The notes under the pieces were generated by a model. That model searched no databases. It was not told where the DNA came from and saw only the letters and a list, made by a program, of their open reading frames with translations. Shown one piece after another: positions 44,670-56,900 of a DNA stretch of 64,000 nt. How positions within the stretch are numbered: position 1 is the first letter of the stretch; the number at the start of each line of letters is the position of its first letter. The stretch is from Oscheius tipulae (Eukaryota > Nematoda > Chromadorea > Rhabditida > Rhabditidae). The translations under genes were made by a program, and so were the position numbers. The stretch lies in assembly GCA_037178975.1 (NCBI GenBank), contig JASJZH010000002.1, forward strand, positions 7,057,501-7,121,500, given 5' to 3'.

Positions 44670-46021
44670 TTAAAATTTAACAGGCATCATTGGTGCCACA
44701 CGTCCAGTGGTAGCTGTAGTTATTCTTGGTGGCGGAGGTGGGCTTGTACAAAAGAAGATCTGGTATCTGAAGTAGGGAAGAAGGATGAGAAGCAGCCATG
44801 GCTGTACACAAGAGAAAAGTACAGACGCCAGAGAGTATTCGTGATCGTCTGTGAGGGTGTACTAAAAACATGAGGATATTTTGAGGATTTGAATTGAGCA
44901 AACCTCTTCAGTATAGAAAACGGTAAACAAGAGTCCCACATAGCCGGCAAGTCCAAAGTACGAGATCAGGTAGATTGTGACAACCTTGAGAATGTTTATG
45001 TCATTCTTCATCTTCCTGGAAATCAATGGGTTTTAAAAGAGTTGATTGCGAAATTTTGGAGACGCGTCATGTTTACATAATGCAAATCCTAGAAACTTGG
45101 TACTACCCGAAACTGAGAATTCAGTGATTTCTCGTGATATTAAATGCTACTTCATGTTCGCTTGCAAGGAATACGTAACAAGCTCACTCACATTCCCCTC
45201 GCCGGCTTGATTCCCGCATGAAAGTAACTGTGTCCTAGTGCCGCTATCGATATGACTGTGCCCAGTGAGACGACGACCGTTCCAAAAAGACGACTGCTGC
45301 TAATGGTCTAAAAAAGAGTGTGACCTGCTTCTTGACTCTTCCTAGTACCTGTATCATTTCAACTGTCATCACGTATTCTAGATTCTTGCTGGCCAACTGG
45401 AATCCTTTCTGATAGTAGAATATGGGAAGGGGTAGAAGAACTGCTATAGTGAAATGGAACAGTACTACACAGACTCCAGGGACTGAATTGACCAACATGT
45501 TGACGTAGGAGAAGGGATAGGCAATCGAGAGTGAGCGTTGTAGACAGATTAATACAATTCCGATTGATCTTGCCAGGAGGAAAAAGTACATGTGGATGAA
45601 ACACCATGCTGGTAAAGAGGTGCTCCTCATTGACCAGATAAAATCCGCCACAATTTGGATATGCGGTGCTACGTGGAAGAACACCTGGCAGATCATACAG
45701 AAAATATCCAATATGCTCTGAAATTTCGAAATAAGCATTTATAACCAAGCGATGTTCTGCAAAGTTGTAGACCAGGACTGGCGACAAAAGTATATTCTAC
45801 CGCCAGGCAAGAAGGCCCGTACCGGCGGACCCTGACACTACGGGTGAGACATTTTTGACTGGCAGAAAAATCCTTACCTGTGAAATGACGAGCATGAAAT
45901 ACATGTTTCGGACCAACTTGTCCCTCAGGTTAAGGAGAATAACTGTGATTATTGCAATATGTAACGGTATGGTAACCACAGCTGGTATGATGACCAGGAA
46001 GTCAAGAAAGTTGAGGCCCAT
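44670..46021 (-). CDS. Seven-transmembrane serpentine receptor (Srg/Srv-like chemoreceptor)
   Basis: Exons 45878-46021, 45349-45717, 45192-45307, 44904-45015 and 44670-44861 join in phase (about 305 residues). TM1 is FLVIIPAVVTIPLHIAIITV; others include IFCMICQVFFHVAP, MYFFLLARSIGIVLICLQRS (TM3 ending with an Arg-Ser step, as in nematode Srg/Srv receptors), LFHFTIAVLLPLPIFYY, and a last helix QPWLLLILLPYFRYQIFF. There is no signal peptide. Expected role: chemosensory GPCR, ligand unknown. The last exon was placed at TTTTTAG because it keeps TM7 in frame; another acceptor would lose it. It is convergent with the unusual collagen (45 bases apart) and divergent from the second collagen. Confidence 0.8.
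45750..45772 (+). repeat. Stem-loop family fragment (GPCR intron)
   Basis: gatgttctgcaaagttgtag matches the left half of the stem-loop family seen in the DGK introns. The right arm is absent. Confidence 0.35.
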
Positions 46022-46294
46022 AGTCGGCTACTAAGAAGATGAGAAGGCGATAAGTGGCGCTTTCGACCAACTGGCTGTCTGATTAGGGCCATTCAGCAGC
46101 CTCCTCTTTATCACCGATAATCATCCCCTAATTGCCTCGAAGCAAACAAGTAAGCTCCTGATGATTGTGTCTGTGATAGTGATCGGTCACAAACATTTTT
46201 ACCCGGGACATTCCCGAGTGGAACGGGGTTTGAAGGCCGTGACTTCTAGTACTTAAAGAACCTTTCCGAGGGTGTGACAGCCGTGCTTCCAGCA
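46022..46294. promoter_or_regulatory. Divergent promoter gap, GPCR / cuticle collagen
   Basis: These 273 bases separate two divergent start codons. A cttaaag stretch about 40 bases before the collagen ATG could serve as a TATA-like core. No known hypodermal factor site is identified by eye. Confidence 0.3.
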
Positions 46295-47188
46295 ATGGAC
46301 ATCGACTCCAAAATTAAGGTAGATTCCTTAAAGCTTTGTAATACAGTATTTTAGGCTTACCGCTTCGTCGGCTATGCCGCAGTCGCTTTCTCGACCGTGG
46401 CCGTTCTTTCGGTCTGTGTGACTTTGCCAATGGTCTCCAATTACGTTCATCACGTGAGAGGACAGATGCAAAGAGAGCTGAAGGAGTGCCAAGCCAATGC
46501 AAAGAACACTTGGGCTGAGGTCTACGCTCTGCCTTCAACCAACGGCACCAGGGTTGCTCGTCAAGCTGACCAGTGCCAAGGATGTTGTCTGCCCGGACCT
46601 GCCGGACCTCAAGGAGTTTCTGGACGCCCCGGTCGTCCCGGAAAGCCCGGAGCTCCTGGACTCCCTGGAAACCCCGGACGTCCTCCTCAGCAGCCCTGTG
46701 AGCCCATCACTCCTCCTCCCTGCAAGCCCTGCCCTGCTGGACCTCCCGGCCCTGCTGGACCACCTGGTGCTGCTGGAAACCCCGGAGCTCCTGGAGGACC
46801 TGGAAAGAAGGGACCCGACGGAGAGGCTGGAGAGCCCGGAAACAAAGGAAACAATGGCCGTCCTGGACCCGCTGGAAAGCCCGGACCTCCCGGACCTGCT
46901 GGAGAACCCGGACCGAGTGGAGAGCCCAAGCCTGGAGAGCCTGGACCGGCTGGACGTCCTGGACAGCCTGGACCCAAGGGACCGAATGGAGAGCCCGGAA
47001 AGGACGGATCCCCTGGAGAGCCTGGAGAGAAAGGAGAGCCCGGTCAGGCTGGCCAGCCCGGAAACGACGGAGAGCCCGGAAGCCCTGGACAGCCCGGAGA
47101 GGAGGGAGGACAGGGAGAGAGAGGAATCTGCCCCAAGTACTGTGCTCTCGACGGTGGAGTCTTCTTCGAGGACGGAACTCGTCGCTAA
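46295..47188 (+). CDS. Cuticle collagen (canonical nematode type)
   Basis: A structural protein of the cuticle, about 285 residues. A 24-base first exon (46295-46318) joins 46355-47188. It starts [20 protein letters not shown], the classic collagen N-terminal box. A subtilisin site RVAR follows, then CQGCCLPG, a first Gly-X-Y block, the Pro-rich break with [15 protein letters not shown], a long Gly-X-Y block of about 125 residues with few interruptions, and the C-terminal [19 protein letters not shown]. Domain order and cysteine spacing are those of standard col genes. Codon use is strongly biased (GGA for Gly, CCC/CCT for Pro), a sign of high expression. Confidence 0.97.
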
Positions 47189-47332
47189 ATTTAGAATCAA
47201 TAAATTTTTCATTAGCACTAGTAGTCATAATAATCGAGCCACTTCTTCTGTGGCTGAACAGGCTGTATTCATGATTGTTGTTTGCCTTTGCCTGCTTATT
47301 GAATCGCACATTTTTTTAATTATCATGTTTAT

Positions 47333-47443
47333 CTAAATGTACTCCTGGAGTCTAGTTCTAATGCGCACTGCGTCCTTGAAATCCTGGCTAGTTAGTACAG
47401 CTGAGGCTGTCGTGACCAGAAGTAGGATAAGTAAAAGCTTCAT
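47333..47443 (-). CDS. Very small secreted peptide, 36 residues
   Basis: MKLLLILLLVTTASAVLTSQ is a clean signal peptide. The predicted mature piece is about 20 residues (DFKDAVRIRTRLQEYI and a few before it), with no cysteine. A TTTCATCAG acceptor lies 11 bases upstream of the ATG, fitting trans-splicing or a 5' UTR intron. Its stop is 144 bases from the end of the facing collagen gene. An upstream in-frame extension to 47569 is open but lacks a signal-like start. Function unknown. Confidence 0.45.
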   Translation of the reverse strand: MKLLLILLLVTTASAVLTSQDFKDAVRIRTRLQEYI

Positions 47444-47808
47444 CCAGAGAGTAGCTGATGAAAGAGAGATGAGAGACCAACCTTCGAACCAACAGTTGAG
47501 ACTAGTGAGAGTTGAGAAGCCAGACAAAGGGGTAGAGATTGCTACGTAATTCACATAAAGTTCATCCATTTAACGACTGTAGGGTTCAATGAGTGGCGAA
47601 TGGGTACTACTGCTAAGCACACACGGCATTAAATATCTACCTTTGGAGCGTTTTTCAGATAGTAGAAGCTGTAGCATGATTAGCTCATTTAGGCAAAGTT
47701 GTAAAGCGGACTAAACGCTAATTTTTGCTGGAAGCAAAAGGTAGCGGATCTGGATAATGGTAGAGCAGGTTGAGACTGTAGTAAAAACAGTTTATTCACA
47801 TATGACAT

Positions 47809-48162
47809 TTAGCATAGTTTGATAGATCGGTTGCCGACGAAAATACGCCTAGATCTTCCCTCTTGTGGTGACTTTTGTGCCTGAAAATCTTTAGTCCAAG
47901 GAACAATCGGGAATAGGTAGAGGCCGTTGTTCCTAACCCCCGAGAAGTCTCGAGTGGCTCTGTTCGAGCACGAAACGAGAAAAGATCGAGGATTCAAGAA
48001 GAACTCGCTCGATAATGAACTAAAACCAACCAATCTGTAGCAAAGCATCTTTTTTTTAAAATCCATAGGTGGGGCGAAACTTCTTCTTCCGGGATAGAAA
48101 AGGTAGGCATTGATATGAAGAATACAAGTAGTCAAGAATACGAGAACGTGGACTAGTCTCAT
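47809..48162 (-). CDS. Candidate secreted peptide precursor
   Basis: It begins MRLVHVLVFLTTCILHINA, a good signal peptide. It is followed by YLFYP-GRR (a Gly before a dibasic site, the amidation pattern) and then SFAPPMDF-KKK, flanked by basic cleavage sites. The frame stays open to 47809, ending FVGNRSIKLC. Alternatively an intron from about 48030 to 47884 (donor GTTGGT, acceptor TTTTCAG) removes the middle in the same frame. I know no family with these peptides, so this is only a candidate neuropeptide-like gene. Confidence 0.35.
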   Translation of the reverse strand: MRLVHVLVFLTTCILHINAYLFYPGRRSFAPPMDFKKKMLCYRLVGFSSLSSEFFLNPRSFLVSCSNRATRDFSGVRNNGLYLFPIVPWTKDFQAQKSPQEGRSRRIFVGNRSIKLC

Positions 48163-48169
48163 CTGCAAA

Positions 48170-49470
48170 CTAATTATGACCTTTACTGGACTAGCTCAAA
48201 GTGTCTAGTTGGAATGCAGACCCAGTCTCGGGTAAATTGGGTTTCAACGAAAAGGAATGGGTCGAAAGGGAACTGACGTTCGACCTGCCAGTCAAGTCCC
48301 GTTGGAGACGGGGCTTGGTTACTCTCGCCTGTCAACAGATGGCGGGGGAACAGTGATCGAGAGACAAGGAGACAGAAACGGATACATAGATACAGTGAGA
48401 ATGAGGAAATAGACTCTGTCTATGAAATCATTCCAGTCGGAGACTAATCTCGGTAACATCTGTCCTTTACACTTTTCTGTACAAAGGCTACGCCATCTCG
48501 ACTGGGGACTGATCAAAGGACTAATGAAAAGAACGAAGAATGGGAACTGAAGGAAACTGATGAAAGGAACAGACACTACTACAAAGTACTTCCTGGATAT
48601 ACAATGTCTCCCTTTTGAGCTGCTTAATAGAAAGTCAGGAATTAAAGCTGAGAAGTTCGAAGAATTGAGAGTTGAGCCGTTGCGTCGAGACTAAACCTCT
48701 CAAAATCTTGTACTCACTGGAATTAGATATGAAAATAACTAACAGGGGTCCTATTTTACTTGAACTGGTTCGAACAAGATGATAGCGTAGCGCAAACGTA
48801 GAACATAGCGAGCATCAGAGCTCAGTTCAGAGCGCGAGTGATGTCTGCTCGCGAATATGCCAACATTTACCCTCAGATGAAGCTTGAGACATGCCTGTAC
48901 GGGGTTTTTGGTAGGTGCAATCTTGGAAAGCAAAAGTGTGCTGACTGGAGATCAAAAATCAAGGCAATCTCTCTACTCAAAATTTGCTTTCAGGTTTACA
49001 AGGCAAGCCTCTCGAGTCATGTTGGACTTTCGCATTGGGTATAGGGTCATTGGATAGCCCTTGGGAACACATTCCTAAAATCGCTGACGACCCCTCTACT
49101 CCGAAATAAAACGCGTGAAAGTTTTGCTCCCCCCACCGTCTCGGTACTAAGAGCCAGTGATGGTCTGTTATCTAAACCCCAAGTAGGTTTTATACAAAGC
49201 TAGGAAGACAGTCTTCCTTTGAAGAGGGTACCATGTTGTTCTGCCAAATTACTCGCTCGGAAAATAGGACTGCCTCAGAACTCTGGACGACCACGAATGG
49301 ATGTCTCTAAATACAATGAGAGTATTCTTCTGCACGTGCTCTAATCCATTGGGCGAACATGGGCTTTTAAAGCTTCAATCATCCCTTCTGCCCTCTCTCC
49401 ATACAAAACAACCTAGTCGTAGCCTTTTATAACCAAATGGGAAAGTAACAATGTATGTACAAAATAGTTT
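48170..49470. other. Gene-free 1.3 kb
   Basis: I see no supported gene. A 9-bp hairpin (AAGTCCCGT ... ACGGGGCTT) is at about 48294-48317. Open frames are short and lack splice-site support. Confidence 0.4.
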
Positions 49471-49890
49471 TTAGAGATAGGCCCGCCGAACTGCGGCCTC
49501 CCACAGCTCGCGAACCAGCATGTAGAGACGAAGAGCGACACGGGCATCGATAATTGAATCGTGTTCGCCGATCTGAATCAATTCCGAAGACATCCTTTGC
49601 CAAGAACTTCAGGGCAGTGCGCAGGGCCCAGGCTTGTTTGCGAGCCAGTTCAAAGCTGATGGCTGAATTTTATGCACCAAAATACCAGAATGTAAAATCT
49701 TGCCGTTGTCAAGATTATAGGGACAGATTCCGCTGAATTGAGTCCTGTAGTCGCTCACTGCTTCGGTCATCTTGACATACTCATCGTAGACGATAGCCTC
49801 TTTCTCGTTCGGACCAGCATGTTCTTTTCTCCATTAGGACCTCCTCCAATGTATTCGCAGCCGTTTGCCATCACAGGACTAGGAGCTCCG
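49471..49890 (-). pseudogene. Broken REXO4-like 3'-5' exonuclease
   Basis: Three frames each carry a piece of the REX/REXO4 DEDDh exonuclease. (1) 49890 down to about 49805: CEYIGGGPNGEKNML, like DCEMVGVGPKGEESM, but the catalytic Asp before CE is Gly. (2) About 49800-49700: VYDEYVKMTEAVSDYRTQFS, like VYDKYVKPTEPVTDYRTAVS. (3) 49655-49471: LRTALKFLAKDVFGI, then after a one-base shift IGEHDSIIDARVALRLYMLV, the Exo III GEHDSxxDA motif. The middle of the domain (Exo II, GH..NDL) is missing. Frameshifts, a lost catalytic residue and a deletion point to a pseudogene. Similarity is from memory. Confidence 0.65.
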
Positions 49891-51833
49891 CTAAAAATAT
49901 GAAAACGATCCGTGGCAAAAAGTGACAAACGTGATTCGATCATCCAAAGGCTTTATCTTAGCGTCGGGTTTTTTTTAAAAGGATTGAGCTTTTCGAAGAG
50001 TATATATGTTTTTTTTGTAAGCAGTTACATATTACGTAACACTTTCGTAAGCTGATAACATAAGTGGTTACTGTTGCTGTCTTTATATCTCTCTATACCT
50101 CACCTCTGTCTCTTTGTGTCCTGCTTTCCTGTCTCTGTGCCTCCGTGTTTTTGTGTCTACGTGTTTCTTTGTATGTATGCTCTGTCCCCCTGTCTGTTTT
50201 GAACTTCCTGTTGTAAACTACTGGCAATCTGACGATTGAGAGAAGCTGCTAATATCGGAGGAGATGAGTCGCTTCTGAACAGGGCTTGAAGGGATTACAG
50301 GCGTAACGCTTGACTTACCAAGCAATTGAACTTGTTAACAGTTTACAGAAGCCAAGATTGTAAATTGCTAGAGCAATTAGTTTACTTCGAGAAGTTCAAC
50401 CATTGGATACACTCGTCGCTTCATTGTCGCCAGTCAAGTTATAGTTACCAAGATCATAATTCCACTTCGACAGGATGGGGAACGATATTGAGCAGGTACG
50501 TCTTCAAATCTCTCTTTCTCTCTGTCTCTCCGTCTATCTCTTTCTATCTTTCTCATAAGTTACAGTAACCTTCAAGCTGTCTCTTCTAGAACGTTTGTCA
50601 AAAGAAACAAGCAAATTGTAGACCAAAATTATTACCTGAAGTGACAGGCCCCGTCTGAATCCCGCAATTAGTCGCGGCGACGGGCTCGGCTTTGCATTCT
50701 AATAACCGGAGGCCGTCCCCACACATGTTCCTTTTAGTTTTTATGTTCTACTCTCATTAGGCACAGACAATTTTTATGCACCACCCCTGAGTGAGAGTAA
50801 TTGGGGAGAGCCGCAGTGCAAATTGGGAGTCATACCGTAGATATTCCCTGACTCTCTCTCTCAAGCTATTCATCATCCAAATATTGGACAGAGACACGAG
50901 CATGACCATCGTAGATTTAGTATGTTGCATGTTCTTCTGAGTCATGCGGGGAGAGGGGTGGCGTCAGCGGAAGGCGTCTTTGACGACTTTTAATTTAGAA
51001 AACAGGTGGCCAATCAACTTCGCAATTGACTCTCTCCTTCTATTTCTTCATTTTCTCGCGCAGTATTTCCGCAACAATTATCCCATAACCTCTCTCTCTC
51101 ACTTTTTGCTCAAGACCTCACTGAATACATTGGAGCAGAGAAAATTCAGTTCTCTCTGCAACAAATTGTAGTTTTTCCCGTATGATCTCGTTCCCTGCAC
51201 AGAAACATTGCATTTAGTTTTTCCAACCCGTACTGTCTTTGCAATTGGACCAAAAATGGTTTATTTTGTAGTAGTATGAGGCTTGTAAAGACAGTGTCAA
51301 GTGCTCTCTTGTCCTAGGGTGAAATCGAAACTTCTTCCTCGTACCATCTCGTCCAATCTAGTCACTTTGTTCCATAGTATATGAAAGATTCACTAACGGG
51401 AAACGTTTGAATTGGAACATGGATCAGAGAACTGGTCCAGGCCGAAAACACCTTTGAGCAGTACCATGACGTTGTCACAATCTGAAAAGTCAATAAGAAC
51501 TAATACCTCACAACAATTTTTGGAAACGAGCCATGTTGTCATTCCATATGCAGTGTTCCCTAGAAGTTTTGTAATCTCACAACTATTGTGTTTTGAAACT
51601 AACAGAGAGACAACAAAACAGAGACATAGAGATAGAGAGACCGAGAGAGAGAGAAAGATAGTAGTTTGGCACAGTTGAAGTCTAAAATAAAAAGCCCGAA
51701 ACAGAAAGACAAAAGTCAAGAGCCATTTCTCCACCCTCCCTCATCATTTCCTGTTCCTTGTGTGTTTCACTTATGGACAGACAATAGCCACCTCCTTCCA
51801 TCTGACTGACTCTCAAGAGTGTTTTTTTGCAGG
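49891..51833. other. Gene-poor 1.9 kb with pyrimidine repeats
   Basis: No gene is supported. It holds imperfect (T/C)CTGTCTCT tracts at about 50080-50215 and 50505-50555, a GA-rich tract 51600-51660, and a GC-rich hairpin CCCGTC ... GACGGG near 50650-50690. Confidence 0.4.
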
Positions 51834-51844
51834 CTCCCAGCTGG

Positions 51845-53398
51845 ATGGTGGAATTCCTTCAGCAGCCAGGGCTGCTGCAGCAGCGTTTTACCAAATCCTG
51901 CAGCGATCTGCTGGATATGCTGCTCTTTGTCAGCGTCAAGGTGAGATTTCTACCAATGCTTGTGGCCACGTCACCTCCCCGAAAAGGACTTTCCCTAGTC
52001 GAAATTAGTCCCCGTCGGTCCCGTTAGCGTCTCCTGTTCGTCTCCTAATCGCTGCTGACATTCACCGGCGCCTAATTCCGTCTCCAGGTCCATCTCACGA
52101 CCTTCTTCCCAGAGAATGAACTGCAAAAAGATCTCTCTTCAGGTGACTGCTTCCCTCTGTCTCTGTCTATCTCTATCAATGTCGCGCAATAAGCATAATC
52201 CAGGGTAGTTGCCCCCTCTCGAACGAACGACCCACGCCTGTCCTGTCAACATTGTTTTGCATGCAAAAACTGTTTGACTGGTCGAGATGCCGAAATAGTG
52301 TCAAGGTAGGGTCTTTATGTCTGTCTCTCTACAGTCTGTCTTCGGAAACGCCCTATTACTAATGTTGTATCTGATGATTCCTCCCGGACGCTGACTCTGC
52401 AGTTGACGTCCAAAATTTTCCTGCCCGCCCCACCAAAAATTCCTGTCGATAATGAGGAAGACAATCATGGTCAATAGTTCTATTTGATCAGATTCTTCGT
52501 TTTCAGGAGCGAAGCAGAACCTCGCCTGAAGAACGACGGAAAAAGTTTGCCCAAAATCCTACGAGATCGGTTTCAGCACCGCCACGCAAACGTTGGTTTC
52601 AAAAATGTAAGTTCAAGATTCAGTTTAAAAAAACAGTTCGGGTTTAGATGAGAGCACATCGAATCCAGTTTTATGCGACAACATAACACGGAAACTTGTT
52701 GGAGCCATAACCACGTGGCACGATATTCATAGCAATCTGTTGCGGCTCAGTCTAGGTTTGTTTGGGTATCTATGTCTCTCTGTCTCTTTGCCTCTGTCTT
52801 AGTCTTACTGTCTTTGCAACTAACCTGATTTCTCTCTACAAAACACACATTTTGGTCTGGTTGTAGCCACTACAGTCGAGAGACGACAATAATTGCGAAC
52901 AAGCCATCAGTAGAGCATGGGAAGAATATAATAACTCTGTAGCAACAACTGTTAATAGATGACAGGTTAAGTCTACACTAGGCTGTCAATTTCAGTACTG
53001 TCAGTTCCGCCAGCACCTCAGCTCCAGTTCAGTTGGATTCCTTGAATCTCCAAAAGTTCTGTCTGTCCACTAGTGGCTTTACTAGAGCTGAATTTGTTCT
53101 TCTATGCTGTTTCTCTTTCTCTGTTACTCTGTCTCTTTGTCTCTCTGTCTCACTATCTATCTGTCCATCTGTCTATCTGTCTCTCAGTCCACTACCAATT
53201 CCAGAACGTAGCAGCTCCGACTCCTCTGTCTCCAGCCACTCTACCGAATATTCTTCCGAAGACGAGGACTCCAAGTCGGCCCGTCTACCCATCGAAGGCC
53301 TAGTCCAGTCAAGCTCTCGGTTCTCCATCTCAAATCCTGAGCTGACTTCTCTCCAAATCCAACAGATGTTCCCAGAGCTCAGCGAACATTGGCGGTAG
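51845..53398 (+). CDS. Unresolved multi-exon gene, unknown product
   Basis: Coding-like exons: about 51834-51940 (WMVEFLQQPGLLQQRFTKSC, SDLLDMLLFVSVK), 52088-52142 (VHLTTFFPENELQKDLSS), 52209-52305 (CQHCFACKNCLTGRDAEIV, a Cys pattern like half a LIM or other zinc finger), about 52345-52470, 52508-52608 (Arg-rich, SAPPRKRWFQK), about 52648-52755 (NITRKLVGAITTWHDIHS, NLLRLSL) and 53191-53398 (Ser-rich, then LTSLQIQQMFPELSEHWR and stop). The first two junctions fit; the third to fourth and fourth to fifth do not join in phase, so exons are missing, mis-set or damaged. These could also be 5' exons of the DGK gene downstream. I do not recognise the protein. Confidence 0.35.
53107..53186 (+). repeat. 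TCTG/TCTC simple-repeat tract
   Basis: An imperfect array of TGTCTC and TCTATC units ends at a CTCTCAG 3' splice site. Similar tracts stand just upstream of exons at about 52320, 52790 and 58200-58262. Confidence 0.6.
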
Positions 53399-53905
53399 TT
53401 TTTCATTTGTTCTTCACACTACTGTACAAGAGAGGATAACCCGGAAATAATCTCCCCTCATCTATGCGAAAGCCCATCCCCGTAGGCAACGTTTCCTGTC
53501 TCGTGACGCTTCATTACCTGTGAGCGTTTCTATTCATTTCCTGAGCGAGCACCCCGCTGATATTTTCACGGTTGTTCGTTTTCTCATGACTGCACTCTCT
53601 TCAGTAGGATTGAACTGATGGAGAGAGGATGCCAGTCAGAGAGTATGAGTCAAGGAGGATGGTTGAGACAGGGTATGAATATAAGACAAAGGTAAGAATA
53701 AGGAATACCCCTCTTTGGTCTGAGATGCTTCTCGCACATTAGGTGTGTCGGAAGAGAGGGCGTGGCCTATAGAGACATGACCGGAGAGGAGTGAGAGAGA
53801 GAGAGGCAGGGGGCGAGCTGTGGCAAATCCGGCCACTCTCTCCGCTTATTCCCTTATCAATTCTCTCCACTCTCCTCCTCCCGGGCCTACCTGGATGAAC
53901 TCACC

Positions 53906-56900
53906 ATGATGCTCGCGTTGCGCAAGAACAGTGACGAGGTCTTCTTGCCGCCACTCTCGGCACCGCCGCTGGACAAAAAGGAGGCCAAGAAGCGGAAGAA
54001 GAGTCTCGCCGCGGCTCGACAGCTCAGTCAGTCGCTCAAAGGAGCAAAAGAAAAGCCTGTAGTGGTCAAGGAAGAGATCAAGAAGAAGAAGAGTGGAGCC
54101 AGAAAACTCAGTGAGGCACTGCCAGCCGCGCTCCGTAGTCCAACGGCAATTTTGAGGAGGAAGAAGACTCTGGGCCCGTCGCTCAGTTGGGATCCGGAAC
54201 ACAGGTTGGTGAAATTGAACCTCTCTCTCTATATCCATAAGTGCTCTCAAATTTCAATAGGTAAAGAGTACAGAAGGCGAGCACTCTCTTCCTGCTCGTG
54301 ATGAAATTATCCAAAATCGGACGAGGAAATCCTTGCACTTTTATAATCCCCAGGCTGAATCAGAACTGGACAAGAATGTCATTTTCGCATTGTTTCGCTG
54401 GAGAACTTTCTTACAAAAAAAGGAGGCGAACAGAGATAATTACCGTCTAGACAGCTAGGGTCACCCAGAATCAGGAAGAGCGCCGCGTCTGAGTCATTTT
54501 TGGATCAAAAACGCGGTTTTCAAAATGCACGATATTCTGCAAAGTTGTAAACCGAAGCAAGAGCTACAACTTTTCCAGAAAATATCTAGAGAGGGAACCC
54601 TTTTCTTCGACCCGAACATAGTGCCTGAAGTAGCGTGCCAAGAGGGAAATACGGTGCTATTGCTTACAAGGAAGTCTTAAGAGTTTAAGCAGCAAGAAAC
54701 AATCAAATGATCAGCGCAGATACTAATGCTTTGACGTAGGCTATTGTCTCCCTTTTCCCCTATTTGATTGTTATTGTCTGTTCCCACTGGACGTTCTTTA
54801 GATTCAAGTATCCCAAGGTTCATTCCCTAAACTTACAAGTAATCACTGATCATCCTTCATGCTCGACTTGCTCTCAAAACGCAATTTCTTCCAGGTCACG
54901 GTCTCCGAGCCAGGTGAACAGGAGTCGCGTTCATTCGGAAGGTGGCAGTGAGGACGCGTCTGGGAAGGAGGAGAGCGACTGCGAGAACCTCGAAGGACCG
55001 AGGTTTGCTTTGGAGAGGAGCTGTCTTCATTGTGCCTTAGTAGCCGAGTACAGGTTCGTTTTCAAAGGAACTCCTCCCACTCTTTGGTTTCCGGGGTCGT
55101 CCACTCTTTTTTCGGCAGAGAGCGTCCCCCGCAATCAGGACTCGCGTGGAAGAAAACAAGGGGCTGATTGACTTCTGTCAAAATGTTTCATTCGCTCTTC
55201 GTTACGTATGAATTGAGCAGGCGGAGATTATTGTTTTGGCCCGCCTTTTGACGACGCCATTCGAAACCTGTGTCCCTCGGAAAGGGAAAACAGTAATTTC
55301 CGGCTCTCTTACCCCCGTTCGTACTTTCAGTACCCATTGAGTGATGGGACGCGGCTTGTTTCTTATGGCTCAGTCGGTTAGAGTTCCTACTGTGGTGCAC
55401 ACAACCCGGTTTTGTTTAAGCCGAGAGCAGCAAAAGTTTTTGTTTTGTTCCCCTCCCTCCAAGCGGATTTCAAGCGCCGAAATTCAAACGAGCCCTATCT
55501 ATTCCCAGACAGCCCCTTAAATTCTGAAAGATGGAGAGGGGAAATTGCCCGTAATAATGGCGGCGTTGATCACCAGTGTGGTCTCGAATCTTTCTCTTCC
55601 CTTTTTGCCCTCCTCGTCATATTTTTGAATAAGGTTTCAATATGGCTTCGCAGAGAGTCACCTGACGGATTTCAGACGACACATCCTCAAGACGGAGTTG
55701 GAATCGGCAGTGCTGAGACTGGCTCGAAGACTGGGGAATGGCAGGCAGCTGAGAGGAGAAGGACTTCGGTCCAAGAATGCCGCACCGGACATTATCGGTT
55801 GGTTTTTCTTGCTTCTTCGTGGGGACCACCAGGCTCTAATCAAGGCGCTTATTGTTTCTAATTAGCCAATTATCTGCAAGGATGGCTGGGCTGGAAGAAA
55901 TAGGGGAATGAGATCTTTTTTTCAGTTTCTTCAATCAGTTCCGATGAGGAAGATCTCGGTCCGGAAAGACATACCAGTAGCGAGTTCGGCAGCAGTCTTC
56001 AAACCAGTGAAACATGGTGGGTCGTGTCTCACCTGTACTCTCTAGAGCACTATTTACTCAAACATCCTCACTTTTTCGTCTTCATTATTATCGAAAGTCC
56101 CAAAGTACAATCCGAGAAGCTGTTTGACCTCTTCACAACCAGTTTCACGGATCATAAAGTGATTTTTCAGCTTTGCGATGTTCTGCATAATTGTAGATTT
56201 TGATCTCCTCTACATCTTTGCAGATTATCAAAATGTTTGAAAATGTCATCTTCATTACGAAAATGGTCCCGAACATCAGCACGCGGTGTATCGGGGAGCG
56301 CGTGCAGTCTGCGCCACTTCGTAGGCACTTTTAAGACGCAACAATATATTTTTGAGAAAAACTATGATTTACAAAACTTTTGAGGAGATGAAGTTCTACA
56401 ACTTTGCAATCAAAGCTTAAAAATAGTTGTGTGAGCCCTATAAGTGGACCTGAAGTAGTGACGTGTGGGAGCGCAGCTACTAAAATTGTAGGAGCTGTAG
56501 TAACAGATTAGTCAAAACGGCACATAACACATCTTTCCTTCTCTGTCTAGTTATTTATCGCTGATCTTGCTAATTATCTAATGGCCACACGCATAATGCA
56601 TAGAAGTGTCATTAAGGGGTACTTCTCTGACGACACCGCGGCACGCGGCGTCTCTTCTCGAGAGCAAAAGTGAGGGTGTTTCTCTCACGTCCCCAAAATA
56701 GACATCTACTGTTAAGGGAATCCCCAGATCTTCTCTCTCTTTCTATTTTTGTGTGAGTCAGGAAGAGACTAGAGAACAGCTGAATCAATAACCGGAGAAG
56801 CACCACTAAGCTGCAGCCTCCAGCTCACCTTTATCACTAATATCCAGCCAAGCAGATTAGTGAAAACGGCTAGTTGGAGCGGGAAGGGGGATCGAGGATA

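Noticed and set aside
50645-50690. GC-rich hairpin CCCGTC ... GACGGG as a structured RNA
   Set aside because: A single short stem without any known RNA consensus.
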